64,000 nucleotides of DNA. Origin: Bacteroidales bacterium UBA4360 (GTDB taxonomy: Bacteria; Bacteroidota; Bacteroidia; Bacteroidales; UBA932). Under the pieces are notes generated by a model. The model had not been told where the DNA came from. It saw nothing but the letters and a program-made list of their open reading frames with translations, and did not search any database. The position numbers were made by a program, and so were the translations under genes. Each line of letters starts with the position of its first letter. Position 1 is the first letter of the stretch. This document shows, piece after piece, positions 42,596 to 51,557 of this stretch. The stretch spans positions 9,035 through 73,034 of the forward strand of contig DGSO01000006.1 in the NCBI GenBank assembly GCA_002393945.1, given 5' to 3'.

Positions 42596-45500
42596 ATGAA
42601 AAACGCTTTTAAAAGCTTTCTTCTCGCTTTCACTACGTTGATTGCGGGCGTTTCTGCGTTTGCCCAGGTCACCACTTCCACCCTCTCCGGTAGAATTGTT
42701 GACCAGAGCGGCGAGCCTGTGATTGGTGCTGCGGTTCTCGCACAGCACCTTCCCTCAGGTACTGTCTACGGTGGCGTCACCAACTCTGACGGTCGTTATA
42801 CCATCCAGGGTATGCGTACCGGCGGTCCCTACACCGTAGAGGTCTCCAACCTTGGCTACCAGGGTGTCACCTACACCGACATCACCCTCCAGCTGGGTCA
42901 GACCTATATCCAGAACGCGACACTTAACGAGTCCACGGAATTTCTCGAGGCCGTCGTTCTCACAGCATCTCCTTCCTCCAAGTTCGCAGCTCAGGAGAAG
43001 ATCGGTGCAGCGACCAACATCAGCAACGCTGATATTCTCACCCTTCCTACTGCAAGCCGCTCAATCACTGACATTGCAAAGCTTTCACCTTATGGCGGTG
43101 ACGGCATGAGCTTTGGCGGTGGAGACGGCCGTAGTACCAATTTCACTGTGGACGGTTCCAACTTCAACAACAACTTCGGCCTTTCCGAGACCCTTCCCGG
43201 TGGCGGTATGCCTATCTCCATGGACGCCATTGAGGAGGTTCAGGTTGTCGTTTCCCCTTATGATGTCCGTCAGTCAAACTTCATCGGCGGCGGCGTGAAC
43301 GCAATTACGAAGTCCGGTACCAACACCTTCAAGGGTACAGGCTATGTATATCATCAGAACAAGAAGCTTCGCGGTACACACATTGACGGCGGCAACGAGG
43401 TAACCGGTACAGCCAATAACTCAACTGTTTACGGTGCAACCTTCGGCGGACCCATCATCAAGAACAAACTCTTCTTCTTCGGCAGCTTCGAGTACACCGG
43501 AGATCCAAGGCAAATCAGCGCATGGAAGGCCTCTGAGGATGGTACAATGGACAAGGCGGCCAGCATTTCCCGTACTACTCCTACAGATCTGGAAAGAGTC
43601 TCCAAGCATCTCATGGATACCTATGGATATGACACCGGCGGTTACACAAATTACACAAAGGACGAGAATAATCTCAAGCTCCTTGCCCGTCTGGACTGGA
43701 ACATTACCAACAACCATCACCTCGCTCTCCGTTACAACTACACGACAAACAAGCGCTGGGTTGGTACCAATGGTAACTCTGCCGACTTTGACGATCCATA
43801 CCTTGGCCAGAAAGGTTTCCGTCATGAGGGCTTGAACCGTATGTCCGAGTATTCAATGGCCTTTGTCAATTCAATGTATTCACAGGAGAACAACGTAAGG
43901 TCATACTCACTGGATCTCAACAGCCGCCTCACTGACAATCTGTCAAACCAGCTGCTTGTCACTTATTCCAACATTGAGGATGTCCGCGGCTCGGATTCAG
44001 ACAAGTTCCCCTTCATCGACATCATGTCGCCATATACTAATGACAAGGGTGAAGTGAACCCTCTCGTCCCTTATATTTCAGCTGGTTACGAGCTGTTTAC
44101 ATGGTACAACGGTGTTCACAACCGCGTCCTTACGGCCAAGGATGATGTGACCTATTTCATGGGTGCCCACAAGTTCACGGCAGGTCTCAGCTACGAATAC
44201 CAGTTCGCAGACAATGCATACATGCGTGAGGGTACAGGCTATTATCGTTTCAAGAATGTAGATGACTTTATCAATGGTAAAGCCCCTGAAACTGTAGCTC
44301 TTACTTATGGTTATGGCGGTAATGAAACTCCTTCCGCCCGTATTCAGTTCTCACAGATCGGTCTTTATGGCCAGGATGAGTGGAATGTAAACGAAAAGCT
44401 CAAGGTCACTGCCGGTATCCGCTTTGATACCATCCTTTATGACAACAATGACCTTATGACCAACAACGCCATTCTTGCTCTGGACTTTGGCGGCCGCAAG
44501 ATTGATACAGGATACTGGCCGAAGACCAATATCCAGGTTTCTCCCCGAATTGGTTTTGTATATGATGTCTTTGGTGACAAGAGCATGAAGCTCCGCGGCG
44601 GTACCGGCCTCTTCGCAGGACGTCTTCCTCTGGTTTACTTCACCAACATGCCTTCCAACGCGGCCATGTACCAGCATCTCTCCGTCATGACCACTATTTA
44701 CAATGACGACAAGACCGTCAAGGAGGCGAACCCGTTCCTCCAGCAGTTTGCTGCCGAGAACAACGGCGGTAAGTTCCCTACCACCACCGCAGACATCCTT
44801 GCGAAGTTCAACACTCTTGACCCGGACAACAACCCTCTGAATGTTACACCAGACGATGGCGCAGTACAGTCCTCCATCAATGGCGTAGACCGTAACTTCA
44901 AGATGCCTCAGGTCTGGAAATCATCATTGGCCCTGGATCTTCAGCTGCCTGTATCATTCCCCTGGTCCATGAGCACTGAGTTCATCTTCAACAAGACTAT
45001 CAACGGAACTCTTATCCAGAACTGGAACATCAAGCCTCATGATGGCTGGTCCCGCTTCACCGGTGCTGACACCCGTCACATTTATCCCGATAAGAACGAT
45101 TTGTATTATACCAAGTATCAGGCATATATCCTTACCAATACCAACAAGGGATACGGTTGGATTTTCAATCTTTCAACCAATCTCGAACCTGTTAAGAATC
45201 TGAAGATGATGTTCTCCTATACCCATACAGTTCAGAAGGAACTCACAGGTATGCCCGGCAGCAACGCATCATCCGTATACACAGGTCTTCCCACTGTCGA
45301 CGGTCCTAACTTCCCCGTCCTTCAGAATTCCCAGTACGTTCATCCTGACCGTGTAATCGCCTCCGTCAGCTACAAGCTTCCCACCCGCACTACCCTCAGC
45401 CTCTTCTATGAAGGCAGCGTCAATACGGGAACCTATTATACCTATAGCAACGATATGAATGGTGACGGCCACGCTTCTGACCTCATTTACATTCCTACTG

Positions 45501-45979
45501 CAGACCAGATGAAGCTTGCCTCAAACGCAGATGCCAATAGCGTCATCTTTGCGTCTCAGGAAGATATTGACCTGTTCAACGCTTTTGTCGCTCAGGACAA
45601 ATATCTGAGTGCACACCGCGGCCAGTATGCACAGGCATACAGCGTTTATTCCCCGATGCGTCATCGTGTTGACTTCAAACTCACCCAGGACATCAGGATC
45701 AAGATTGGGAATACCTTCAATACATTCCAGTTCAGCGCCGATGTCATGAATTTCGGCAATATGTTCAATGACAGCTGGGGTGTTGGCACTTCACTTGACC
45801 AGAGTGTGAACTCCGGTAAGATTCTTACCTACAAGGGTGTTACCGAAAACGGACAGCCTATCTTCGGTACTAACTTCAAGCTTGCCGAAGGTCAGACCAC
45901 ACCCAAGACCTGGCAGAATTCTCGCGCTTATACCAGCACATGGTACATCCAGCTGGGTCTGAAGTACATGTTCAATTAA
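42596..45979 (+). CDS. Oar-like TonB-dependent outer-membrane receptor
   Basis: The protein has 1127 residues with a signal peptide (to about residue 23). A carboxypeptidase-regulatory-like domain (GRIVDQSGEPVIGAAVLAQH) is followed by a plug domain (AATNISNADILTLPTASRSI, then TNFTVDGSNFNNNFG) and a long beta barrel ending in WYIQLGLKYMFN with the terminal aromatic. The Oar signature region DAIEEVQVVVSPYDVRQSNF is present. No SusD gene follows; the BACON/OB lipoprotein 18 bp downstream is probably its partner. The ligand is not known. Confidence 0.9.
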   Translation: MKNAFKSFLLAFTTLIAGVSAFAQVTTSTLSGRIVDQSGEPVIGAAVLAQHLPSGTVYGGVTNSDGRYTIQGMRTGGPYTVEVSNLGYQGVTYTDITLQLGQTYIQNATLNESTEFLEAVVLTASPSSKFAAQEKIGAATNISNADILTLPTASRSITDIAKLSPYGGDGMSFGGGDGRSTNFTVDGSNFNNNFGLSETLPGGGMPISMDAIEEVQVVVSPYDVRQSNFIGGGVNAITKSGTNTFKGTGYVYHQNKKLRGTHIDGGNEVTGTANNSTVYGATFGGPIIKNKLFFFGSFEYTGDPRQISAWKASEDGTMDKAASISRTTPTDLERVSKHLMDTYGYDTGGYTNYTKDENNLKLLARLDWNITNNHHLALRYNYTTNKRWVGTNGNSADFDDPYLGQKGFRHEGLNRMSEYSMAFVNSMYSQENNVRSYSLDLNSRLTDNLSNQLLVTYSNIEDVRGSDSDKFPFIDIMSPYTNDKGEVNPLVPYISAGYELFTWYNGVHNRVLTAKDDVTYFMGAHKFTAGLSYEYQFADNAYMREGTGYYRFKNVDDFINGKAPETVALTYGYGGNETPSARIQFSQIGLYGQDEWNVNEKLKVTAGIRFDTILYDNNDLMTNNAILALDFGGRKIDTGYWPKTNIQVSPRIGFVYDVFGDKSMKLRGGTGLFAGRLPLVYFTNMPSNAAMYQHLSVMTTIYNDDKTVKEANPFLQQFAAENNGGKFPTTTADILAKFNTLDPDNNPLNVTPDDGAVQSSINGVDRNFKMPQVWKSSLALDLQLPVSFPWSMSTEFIFNKTINGTLIQNWNIKPHDGWSRFTGADTRHIYPDKNDLYYTKYQAYILTNTNKGYGWIFNLSTNLEPVKNLKMMFSYTHTVQKELTGMPGSNASSVYTGLPTVDGPNFPVLQNSQYVHPDRVIASVSYKLPTRTTLSLFYEGSVNTGTYYTYSNDMNGDGHASDLIYIPTADQMKLASNADANSVIFASQEDIDLFNAFVAQDKYLSAHRGQYAQAYSVYSPMRHRVDFKLTQDIRIKIGNTFNTFQFSADVMNFGNMFNDSWGVGTSLDQSVNSGKILTYKGVTENGQPIFGTNFKLAEGQTTPKTWQNSRAYTSTWYIQLGLKYMFN

Positions 45980-45997
45980 TTCAAGCCTGAATCTGAT

Positions 45998-48160
45998 ATG
46001 AAACTCAAATATTTCCTAACTCTTGCAGCAGGTGCCCTCTTGGCATTTTCATCCTGCGTACAAGAAGACCCTATTTTCAGTGGGGAAGATGCTTTTCAGA
46101 TAAGTCCCTCTCTCATATCTGTCGGTAAGGATGGTGGTAAAGAGACTGTAGAGGTAAATACTACCGCCACATGGACAGCAACATCAAATGTGGACTGGAT
46201 TACAGTCACCACGGCTTCCAACAAAGTGACTGTCACGGTTGATAAGAATGATGGAGAAAACGCCCGTCAGGGAACCGTTGACATTAAGGTTAATTCAGAC
46301 AAGCGTGTCATTACGGTAAAACAGGCCGCTGGCGGTATTGAATACGGTACGAAGGAACATCCTTATCCTGTATCCAAGCTTTATGATTACGTATCTAGCC
46401 TGGGCGCCGATGCTCCTACTGATGATATTTACTTCGAAGGTATTATCTATCAGATAACTGAAAACTTCAATGCCAATTTGGCCAATGGATATGGTAACGC
46501 CACATTCACCATTACTGATGATGGTAAAGCCAGTGATAAGAAGTTCCTCGTTTATCGTGCATTGTATATCGGCAATAAGAAGTACGATAATGCTGCTGAC
46601 AAGGATATCAATCTTGGCGACAAGGTGGTCCTTTGTGGCCAATGTGTAAACTATAAGGGCAATACACCTGAAACCAATTCCGGTAAGGCGTATCTGATTT
46701 CTATCGAAGCTGGAACATCTCCCAGTATTGCCGTTGCAACGCCTGAGATATCAGTTCCTGCAGCCGCCACATCTGCCAAGTTCAGTATTGCTACCAACAA
46801 TCTGACTGAGAATTGGACTGTTACAACAAATGCCGATTGGATTAAAGACTGGACCAAGTCTGGCAAGGAAAGCGGCTCAATTGATGTTTCCTTTGAGGCA
46901 AATACAGTTGAAACGCCCAGAGAGGCTGTCTTCACGGTCAAGTATAACGGCCTGGATGACATTACGCTCAAACTTACGCAGGAAGCCTTCTCTGCAATTT
47001 CTGATGCAACTGCAGCTGAAATCAATGCCAAGGCCGATGGCTCTGACCTGTTCCGCATGAAAGGTGTTGTCACGGAGATTGTCATGGATAAGAGTGATGC
47101 CACCAAATACAACGTATATGGCAATTTCTATATCTCTGACGAGACCGGTTCAGTATATGTTTACGGCCTGTTACCCGAGGCTGGTGGCGCAGCCAAGCAG
47201 GATGTACTCACTGCCAAAGGTGTCAAGGTGGGTGATGTGATTACCGTCGTCGGCCCTAAGGGCTCACATAAGGATAGTCCTCAGATGGTCAACGCTTACT
47301 ACGAGTCTCATGTCTCCGTAACTGCTAAGACTGCTACCGAATTCAATGCTCTTGAAGATGGTTCTGACCTTTTCCTCATCAAGGGTAAAGTAAAGGATAT
47401 CGTCATGGATAAGAATGACCCCACTAAGTACAATAAGTACGGAAACTTCTATGTGGAAGATGAGACTGGAAGCGTATATGTTTACGGTATTGTTCCTATC
47501 TCCACTGGAAAGAGCGGTCAGGATATCCTTACAACCCGAGGAGTCAAAGCAGGAGACATCGTCACAGTAGTAGGCCCTAAGGGATCACATAAGGGTAGTC
47601 CTCAGATGGTTAACGGTTACCTTGCAGCTGTTGAACCCGGCGCCGACGCAGCTGGCATCACCATTGACGGTGAATTCTCCGACTGGGCCGATGTTGCCAC
47701 AGGCGTTACCAGCGCAGCCGAAGTCCCTGTTTATGCTGAATTCAAGGCTGCCAGCGACGGAACCAATCTCTATTTCTACGCCAAGAGAGATAACAGAGCA
47801 GCCATCTGGGCTGGTGGCGGCTATTTCTACTTTGATGTCGATGCTGATAACAATTCCGAAACCGGTACAGAAAAGGACGGAGTTCCCGGTCTTGAGTCCT
47901 GGTTCTACATCAAGCCCTTTGCCGGCACAGCAGATGCACATGCAATCGCTACTGAGTTCAAAGGCGAAGGCATGGAAGGAACTGTCATTTCAAACATCAA
48001 GTTTGCAGGTTTGGACGGCGAGTCTTACGTGGAATTTGAGGCCAGCATTCCCATTGCTGACATGAATGTGACGAAGGGTTCCACAATCAAGATTTACAGC
48101 TGGGGCAACAAGGATGGATATGACGTCCAAAAAATGCCCGTTACTCTCACAATAGAGTAA
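45998..48160 (+). CDS. Surface lipoprotein with BACON and OB-fold-like modules
   Basis: The protein has 720 residues with lipobox C20 followed by acidic residues (CVQEDP), consistent with a surface-export signal. Modules in order: BACON (about 32-110, SVGKDGGKETVEVNTTATWT); an OB-fold-like module with YVSSLGADAPTDDIYFEGII and NYKGNTPET; a second BACON (about 250-330); two tandem OB-like modules (MKGVVTEIVMDKSDATKY and IKGKVKDIVMDKNDPTKY, each ending GPKGSHK.SPQMVN); and a C-terminal domain starting ITIDGEFSDWADVATG, resembling CBM9/DOMON binding folds. It follows the Oar-like gene by 18 bp. Presumed ligand-binding role at the cell surface. Confidence 0.85.
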   Translation: MKLKYFLTLAAGALLAFSSCVQEDPIFSGEDAFQISPSLISVGKDGGKETVEVNTTATWTATSNVDWITVTTASNKVTVTVDKNDGENARQGTVDIKVNSDKRVITVKQAAGGIEYGTKEHPYPVSKLYDYVSSLGADAPTDDIYFEGIIYQITENFNANLANGYGNATFTITDDGKASDKKFLVYRALYIGNKKYDNAADKDINLGDKVVLCGQCVNYKGNTPETNSGKAYLISIEAGTSPSIAVATPEISVPAAATSAKFSIATNNLTENWTVTTNADWIKDWTKSGKESGSIDVSFEANTVETPREAVFTVKYNGLDDITLKLTQEAFSAISDATAAEINAKADGSDLFRMKGVVTEIVMDKSDATKYNVYGNFYISDETGSVYVYGLLPEAGGAAKQDVLTAKGVKVGDVITVVGPKGSHKDSPQMVNAYYESHVSVTAKTATEFNALEDGSDLFLIKGKVKDIVMDKNDPTKYNKYGNFYVEDETGSVYVYGIVPISTGKSGQDILTTRGVKAGDIVTVVGPKGSHKGSPQMVNGYLAAVEPGADAAGITIDGEFSDWADVATGVTSAAEVPVYAEFKAASDGTNLYFYAKRDNRAAIWAGGGYFYFDVDADNNSETGTEKDGVPGLESWFYIKPFAGTADAHAIATEFKGEGMEGTVISNIKFAGLDGESYVEFEASIPIADMNVTKGSTIKIYSWGNKDGYDVQKMPVTLTIE

Positions 48161-48180
48161 GCGACCAAGTCCCTATTTTT

Positions 48181-48212
48181 ACGGCTCCCGGTTTTCCGGG
48201 GGCCGTTTTTTT
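48181..48212 (+). terminator. Intrinsic terminator of the Oar-lipoprotein pair
   Basis: ACGGCTCCCGG (48181-48191) pairs with CCGGGGGCCGT (48196-48206) over 11 bp (one G-T) around TTTT and is followed by a run of T. Only the plus strand carries the T tract. Confidence 0.85.
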
Positions 48213-48213
48213 A

Positions 48214-49350
48214 TCAGAACTCCGCTTCCAGCCAGCGGGAGAAGAAGACGTCGTAGACTTCGTAACTCACGCCGTTAGTTTCAAAGTGTTTGAGGATGAG
48301 CTCTTTCTGCTCAAGAGATTCGGCTGCACGGACAGCTGTTGTGGTACTTCCGATACTGTATTTTGAAATGAATGACGAGCTGGTTATTTGAGATACACTT
48401 CCTTCTTGGGCTACGCCCTTGAGAAAGCGCCACTGCTGAACTGGTAGTATTTCTTTCAGGAGCAGATAGTTGAAACGTTCGGTTTCCAAGATGTTCCTGC
48501 ATACTTTCAGGACAGCGGGCATATCTATGTTGCGGGTCCCGTCGAAATATAGCTCATTACATACGCGTTGTGTATAGTAGGTATGCAGTCTTGTCCAGTC
48601 CATTATATAGTCCAACGCGTCTTCTTGTACGTTCCTTCCGTTGTCTTCGAAATGCCTGCGTATGAACTCTCCATATAGTGTGCGGTCCAGTTTGTCCAGA
48701 TACAGAGTGGAAGAGCTTGCGTAGAACGGTCTTGCTGCATCATTGAACATGGAAGACATCATCCGTCTTTTGCTGCCACAAAATACAAAACGGGTATTAT
48801 GCATGTTCTGAATGTGCGAGCGCAGCAGAGCTTCGACATTCTTTTCAGGGTATTCGGTTATTTGCTGGAATTCGTCAATTGCCACCATGATAGGGGAGGA
48901 ATGGCTTTCGAGTATTTCGAAGATTTGGCGTAGTGTACTTCTTTTCTGCTCCTCATGAGAAAACTCCAGATGAATCTCCGGTTTGCTGCTGTATTGATTG
49001 AGTGTAAAATATGGTCTGATCCCTTTCAGAAAACCAATGAACTGCTTTCCGAGACTGCTTTTTTCCGGAAAGGAATTAATTATGGCGGAAGACAAGGCGT
49101 CTATGAAATTGTTGAGTGTTGATGTGGCGGATATGTCTATGTACAGGGTTTCAAAGTCGGGCCGTGTCCTTTTCAGCTCTGCCATCGTATGGTAGACGAG
49201 CCCTGACTTTCCATATCGGCGAGGAGATATGAGCACAACGTCACCTCCGCCCAGCATGTGCTTTAGCAGTTGTTCTGTTTCCTTTTCCCTGTCGCAGAAA
49301 TACTTTTTGCCTGCGTAACCTTTGATGACGAATGGATTGTCTGCAATCAT
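48214..49350 (-). CDS. Orphan AAA/STAND-like ATPase
   Basis: The protein has 378 residues from the ATG at 49350; an upstream in-frame TTG lies in the promoter box and is rejected. Walker A is SPRRYGKSGLVYH, Walker B VAIDEFQQITEYPE, followed by sensor-like FVFCGSKRRMM. The C-terminal part looks like a winged-helix region (ISKYSIGSTTTAVRAAESLE). It resembles archaeal-type ATPase_2 proteins, common in Bacteroidota and of unknown role. It faces the AraC-type gene and interrupts the run of surface-protein genes on the other strand. Confidence 0.85.
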   Translation of the reverse strand: MIADNPFVIKGYAGKKYFCDREKETEQLLKHMLGGGDVVLISPRRYGKSGLVYHTMAELKRTRPDFETLYIDISATSTLNNFIDALSSAIINSFPEKSSLGKQFIGFLKGIRPYFTLNQYSSKPEIHLEFSHEEQKRSTLRQIFEILESHSSPIMVAIDEFQQITEYPEKNVEALLRSHIQNMHNTRFVFCGSKRRMMSSMFNDAARPFYASSSTLYLDKLDRTLYGEFIRRHFEDNGRNVQEDALDYIMDWTRLHTYYTQRVCNELYFDGTRNIDMPAVLKVCRNILETERFNYLLLKEILPVQQWRFLKGVAQEGSVSQITSSSFISKYSIGSTTTAVRAAESLEQKELILKHFETNGVSYEVYDVFFSRWLEAEF

Positions 49351-49365
49351 ATTCAAGAATTTTTG

Positions 49366-49373
49366 CAAATATA
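49366..49373 (-). promoter_or_regulatory. -7 box of the ATPase gene
   Basis: TATATTTG on the minus strand, 15 bp upstream of the ATG at 49350. It overlaps the alternative TTG start at 49368. Confidence 0.6.
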
Positions 49374-49375
49374 TT

Positions 49376-49402
49376 CAACAAAATGTTTTAAACAAAATGT
49401 TT
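49376..49402. repeat. Direct repeat of AACAAAATGTTT between ATPase and AraC genes
   Basis: Two copies of AACAAAATGTTT lie at 49377-49388 and 49391-49402, spaced one and a half helix turns. The position, just upstream of the AraC-type gene and of the ATPase promoter, suits an operator pair. Confidence 0.45.
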
Positions 49403-49463
49403 AACAAGATTTGTGAAATGAATCTTGGATAAGAAACCGATTCTTTTTAACTTTGGCGGCGTT

Positions 49464-50540
49464 ATGCTTACAGTAAGCCTTTTCACAGTCCTTCCGTTTA
49501 TCGTCTGCCTTATGTGGACGGTGATTATTTCCCTTGACAATGCGGGGGGATGGAAAAAATATGACAGGGCATATCTGGCGGCATTCATGCTGGCCTGTTC
49601 CCTTCTGTATCTTGGCCATGCCGTGCATTTCAATTCGGCCCAGGGCAGCATGAGTTTTGTGGACTGCATCTATGCCGGCACCAACCTTTGGGTGTATCCT
49701 CTTTTCTACCTGTATCTGAGGCAGCTTACAACACCGGTAAAGCTTAGGTGGAATGCGGCCCTGGCAATCCTTCCCGGGCTGCTTGTCTTCCTTTTCTCGG
49801 TGTATGAACTCTACGTATTGGGCCGGCTTGACATTACGCATAAGCTTAACCGTTTCCTGTTCCCGGTCACTGTTGTTCTTTCCAGTACAGGCGGTTTCCT
49901 GCGCATTGAAAAGCATAACAGGCTTGTACGGGAATTGTATTCAAATACGGAGAAGAAGACCTATGGCCAGCTTTTATGGCTAATGGTCCTGATGCTGATA
50001 GCATCCGTCGTGAGCATTGGCCTGAACCATGTCGGAAGGGACTATTTCGGACGGGATATTCTCCTTGCAGTTCCGAGTTCCTTCTTCTCTGCGGTTCTTT
50101 TTGCGATTGCCTATGTGGGGTCGCGTATAGAGTTTGCAGCCCAGGATGCCGCCGTGGATTTTCCTGAGCCTCCGGAGGCAGAACCGGACGATGGAATCGA
50201 CAGTCTCGTCGGCCTTGCTTCCCGCCTTGACGCCATAATGACAGAGGGTGCGCTGTATCAGCAGCCGAACCTCAAGATTACAGACCTTGCAGAGGCGGTG
50301 GCATCAAACAGAACCTATGTTTCAAAGGCGCTAAACGGAATCAAGGGCATGTCCTTCTCCGATTATGTAAACGGTTACCGCATAGCCAAGGCTAAGGAAC
50401 TTCTCTTGTCTGAAGACAGTTATACGATGAGCGTAGTCGCAGAGAAATCCGGATTCCTCAGCGACACCACCTTCTACAGGCAGTTCAAGGCTCTCACCGG
50501 GCTCACTCCCTCGCAGTGGCTCAAGACTGTCAAGGGCTGA
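49464..50540 (+). CDS. AraC-family regulator with N-terminal membrane domain
   Basis: The protein has 358 residues from the ATG at 49464; a TTG at 49425 would add 13 residues. The first 220 residues have about seven hydrophobic segments (VSLFTVLPFIVCLMWTVIIS and following). The C-terminal 100 residues are an AraC-type double helix-turn-helix (LKITDLAEAVASNRTYVSKA, then MSVVAEKSGFLSDTTFYRQF and KALTGLTPSQWLK). This architecture is common in Bacteroidota for sensing at the inner membrane. Likely targets are the flanking lipoprotein genes, but nothing in the sequence proves it. Confidence 0.88.
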   Translation: MLTVSLFTVLPFIVCLMWTVIISLDNAGGWKKYDRAYLAAFMLACSLLYLGHAVHFNSAQGSMSFVDCIYAGTNLWVYPLFYLYLRQLTTPVKLRWNAALAILPGLLVFLFSVYELYVLGRLDITHKLNRFLFPVTVVLSSTGGFLRIEKHNRLVRELYSNTEKKTYGQLLWLMVLMLIASVVSIGLNHVGRDYFGRDILLAVPSSFFSAVLFAIAYVGSRIEFAAQDAAVDFPEPPEAEPDDGIDSLVGLASRLDAIMTEGALYQQPNLKITDLAEAVASNRTYVSKALNGIKGMSFSDYVNGYRIAKAKELLLSEDSYTMSVVAEKSGFLSDTTFYRQFKALTGLTPSQWLKTVKG

Positions 50541-50599
50541 TTTTTACCAAGTGGAAGTTTTTTTTACTGATTGTTAGTGCCGGAGAGATTCTCAGGGCT

Positions 50600-50607
50600 T
50601 ATCTTTG
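50600..50607 (+). promoter_or_regulatory. -7 box of the 50630 lipoprotein gene
   Basis: TATCTTTG matches the consensus exactly and lies 22 bp upstream of the ATG. Confidence 0.6.
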
Positions 50608-50629
50608 GCGTAACTAAAAACAATCGGCC

Positions 50630-51424
50630 ATGAAAAATCTTCTCATTCCTTTTGCAGCACTTGCATTAATGCTCGTGGGCTGCAACAAAGACGGTACTGA
50701 TACTGCAACCGGAGGCAATGCCACCCCGGCAACTTCTTCCTCAATAGTGGGAAAGTGGTACTATCCCAACGAACTGATTGATTTCAAGCAGCAGCCGGAA
50801 TTCGACTTCAAGGCAGATGGCACAGTGACCGGCAATTACGTTGGCAAATGGAAAATAAATGACAAGGGCGTCCTTACCGTGGAAACAAAAGACTGGGAGG
50901 GTAAGGACCTGACGCTTTACATGCTTCCGTACACAATGTATGACGGCACTGTACTTGTAATGCGTTTCGACATTCCTGAACTCACACCCGACGGTCAGCC
51001 AGTCATTAATCAGGGCCAGGGCTATGTTGAGTTTTTCTACAAGGATGGTAAAGCAGCCGCAAGCAACAAGGCCGACATCCAGGGCACTTGGGAAAACATC
51101 GAATCATGGGATGGCAACGGCAACGGAACCATAGACGAAGGTGAATCCATGATATCCACTTCGGTTAAGTTCAACGGAGACAAGTTTGACCTTATCATCC
51201 ATGTGTGGAACGGCGAGAGTTATTCCGGCACCTACACATATAAAGACGGTTTTATTTATTTTCATCCTACCAAACTAATGACTTACGAAGGAGAAAAGGA
51301 TCCCAAAGTGTATGGCATCGGCTCTGAAAATGGCGGAGACTTCGTTTTCCCCTTCATTGCCAATGGCGACGAGGCCTACGCCTATATCATTGAAGGCCGC
51401 GGCGCCTGGAAGAAAGCAAAATAA
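50630..51424 (+). CDS. Lipocalin-like lipoprotein of unknown function
   Basis: The protein has 264 residues with lipobox C18 (ALMLVGC). Two repeats of a beta-rich 'GxWxx' pattern are visible: SSIVGKWYYPNELIDFKQQP near residue 38 and ADIQGTWENIESWDGNGNGT near residue 147. Each is followed by alternating hydrophobic strands (YVGKWKINDKGVLTVET, YSGTYTYKDGFIYFHPTKL), as in Bacteroidota lipocalin-like domains. It is monocistronic, with its own promoter and a long terminator hairpin. Confidence 0.75.
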   Translation: MKNLLIPFAALALMLVGCNKDGTDTATGGNATPATSSSIVGKWYYPNELIDFKQQPEFDFKADGTVTGNYVGKWKINDKGVLTVETKDWEGKDLTLYMLPYTMYDGTVLVMRFDIPELTPDGQPVINQGQGYVEFFYKDGKAAASNKADIQGTWENIESWDGNGNGTIDEGESMISTSVKFNGDKFDLIIHVWNGESYSGTYTYKDGFIYFHPTKLMTYEGEKDPKVYGIGSENGGDFVFPFIANGDEAYAYIIEGRGAWKKAK

Positions 51425-51441
51425 TTGTCTGTCTTGATAAT

Positions 51442-51488
51442 ATCAAACCACCGTTTTGGCGCATCCGGTACCAAGGCGGTGGTTTGAT
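51442..51488 (+). terminator. Long hairpin after the 50630 lipoprotein gene
   Basis: ATCAAACCACCG (51442-51453) pairs perfectly with CGGTGGTTTGAT (51477-51488), with an inner TTGG/CCAA extension. It probably terminates the upstream gene, although the following T run is short (TGTATCTTT) and overlaps a promoter-like box. Confidence 0.65.
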
Positions 51489-51490
51489 TG

Positions 51491-51525
51491 TATCTTTGCA
51501 ATCCCGGAAAAGATTGTTATATTTG
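51491..51525 (+). promoter_or_regulatory. Two -7 boxes upstream of the OB-repeat lipoprotein
   Basis: TATCTTTG (51491-51498) and TATATTTG (51518-51525) both match the consensus. The second, 32 bp upstream of the ATG at 51558, is the better placed. Confidence 0.55.
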
Positions 51526-51557
51526 TAGATTAGAATAACACAACATCAGAATACACT

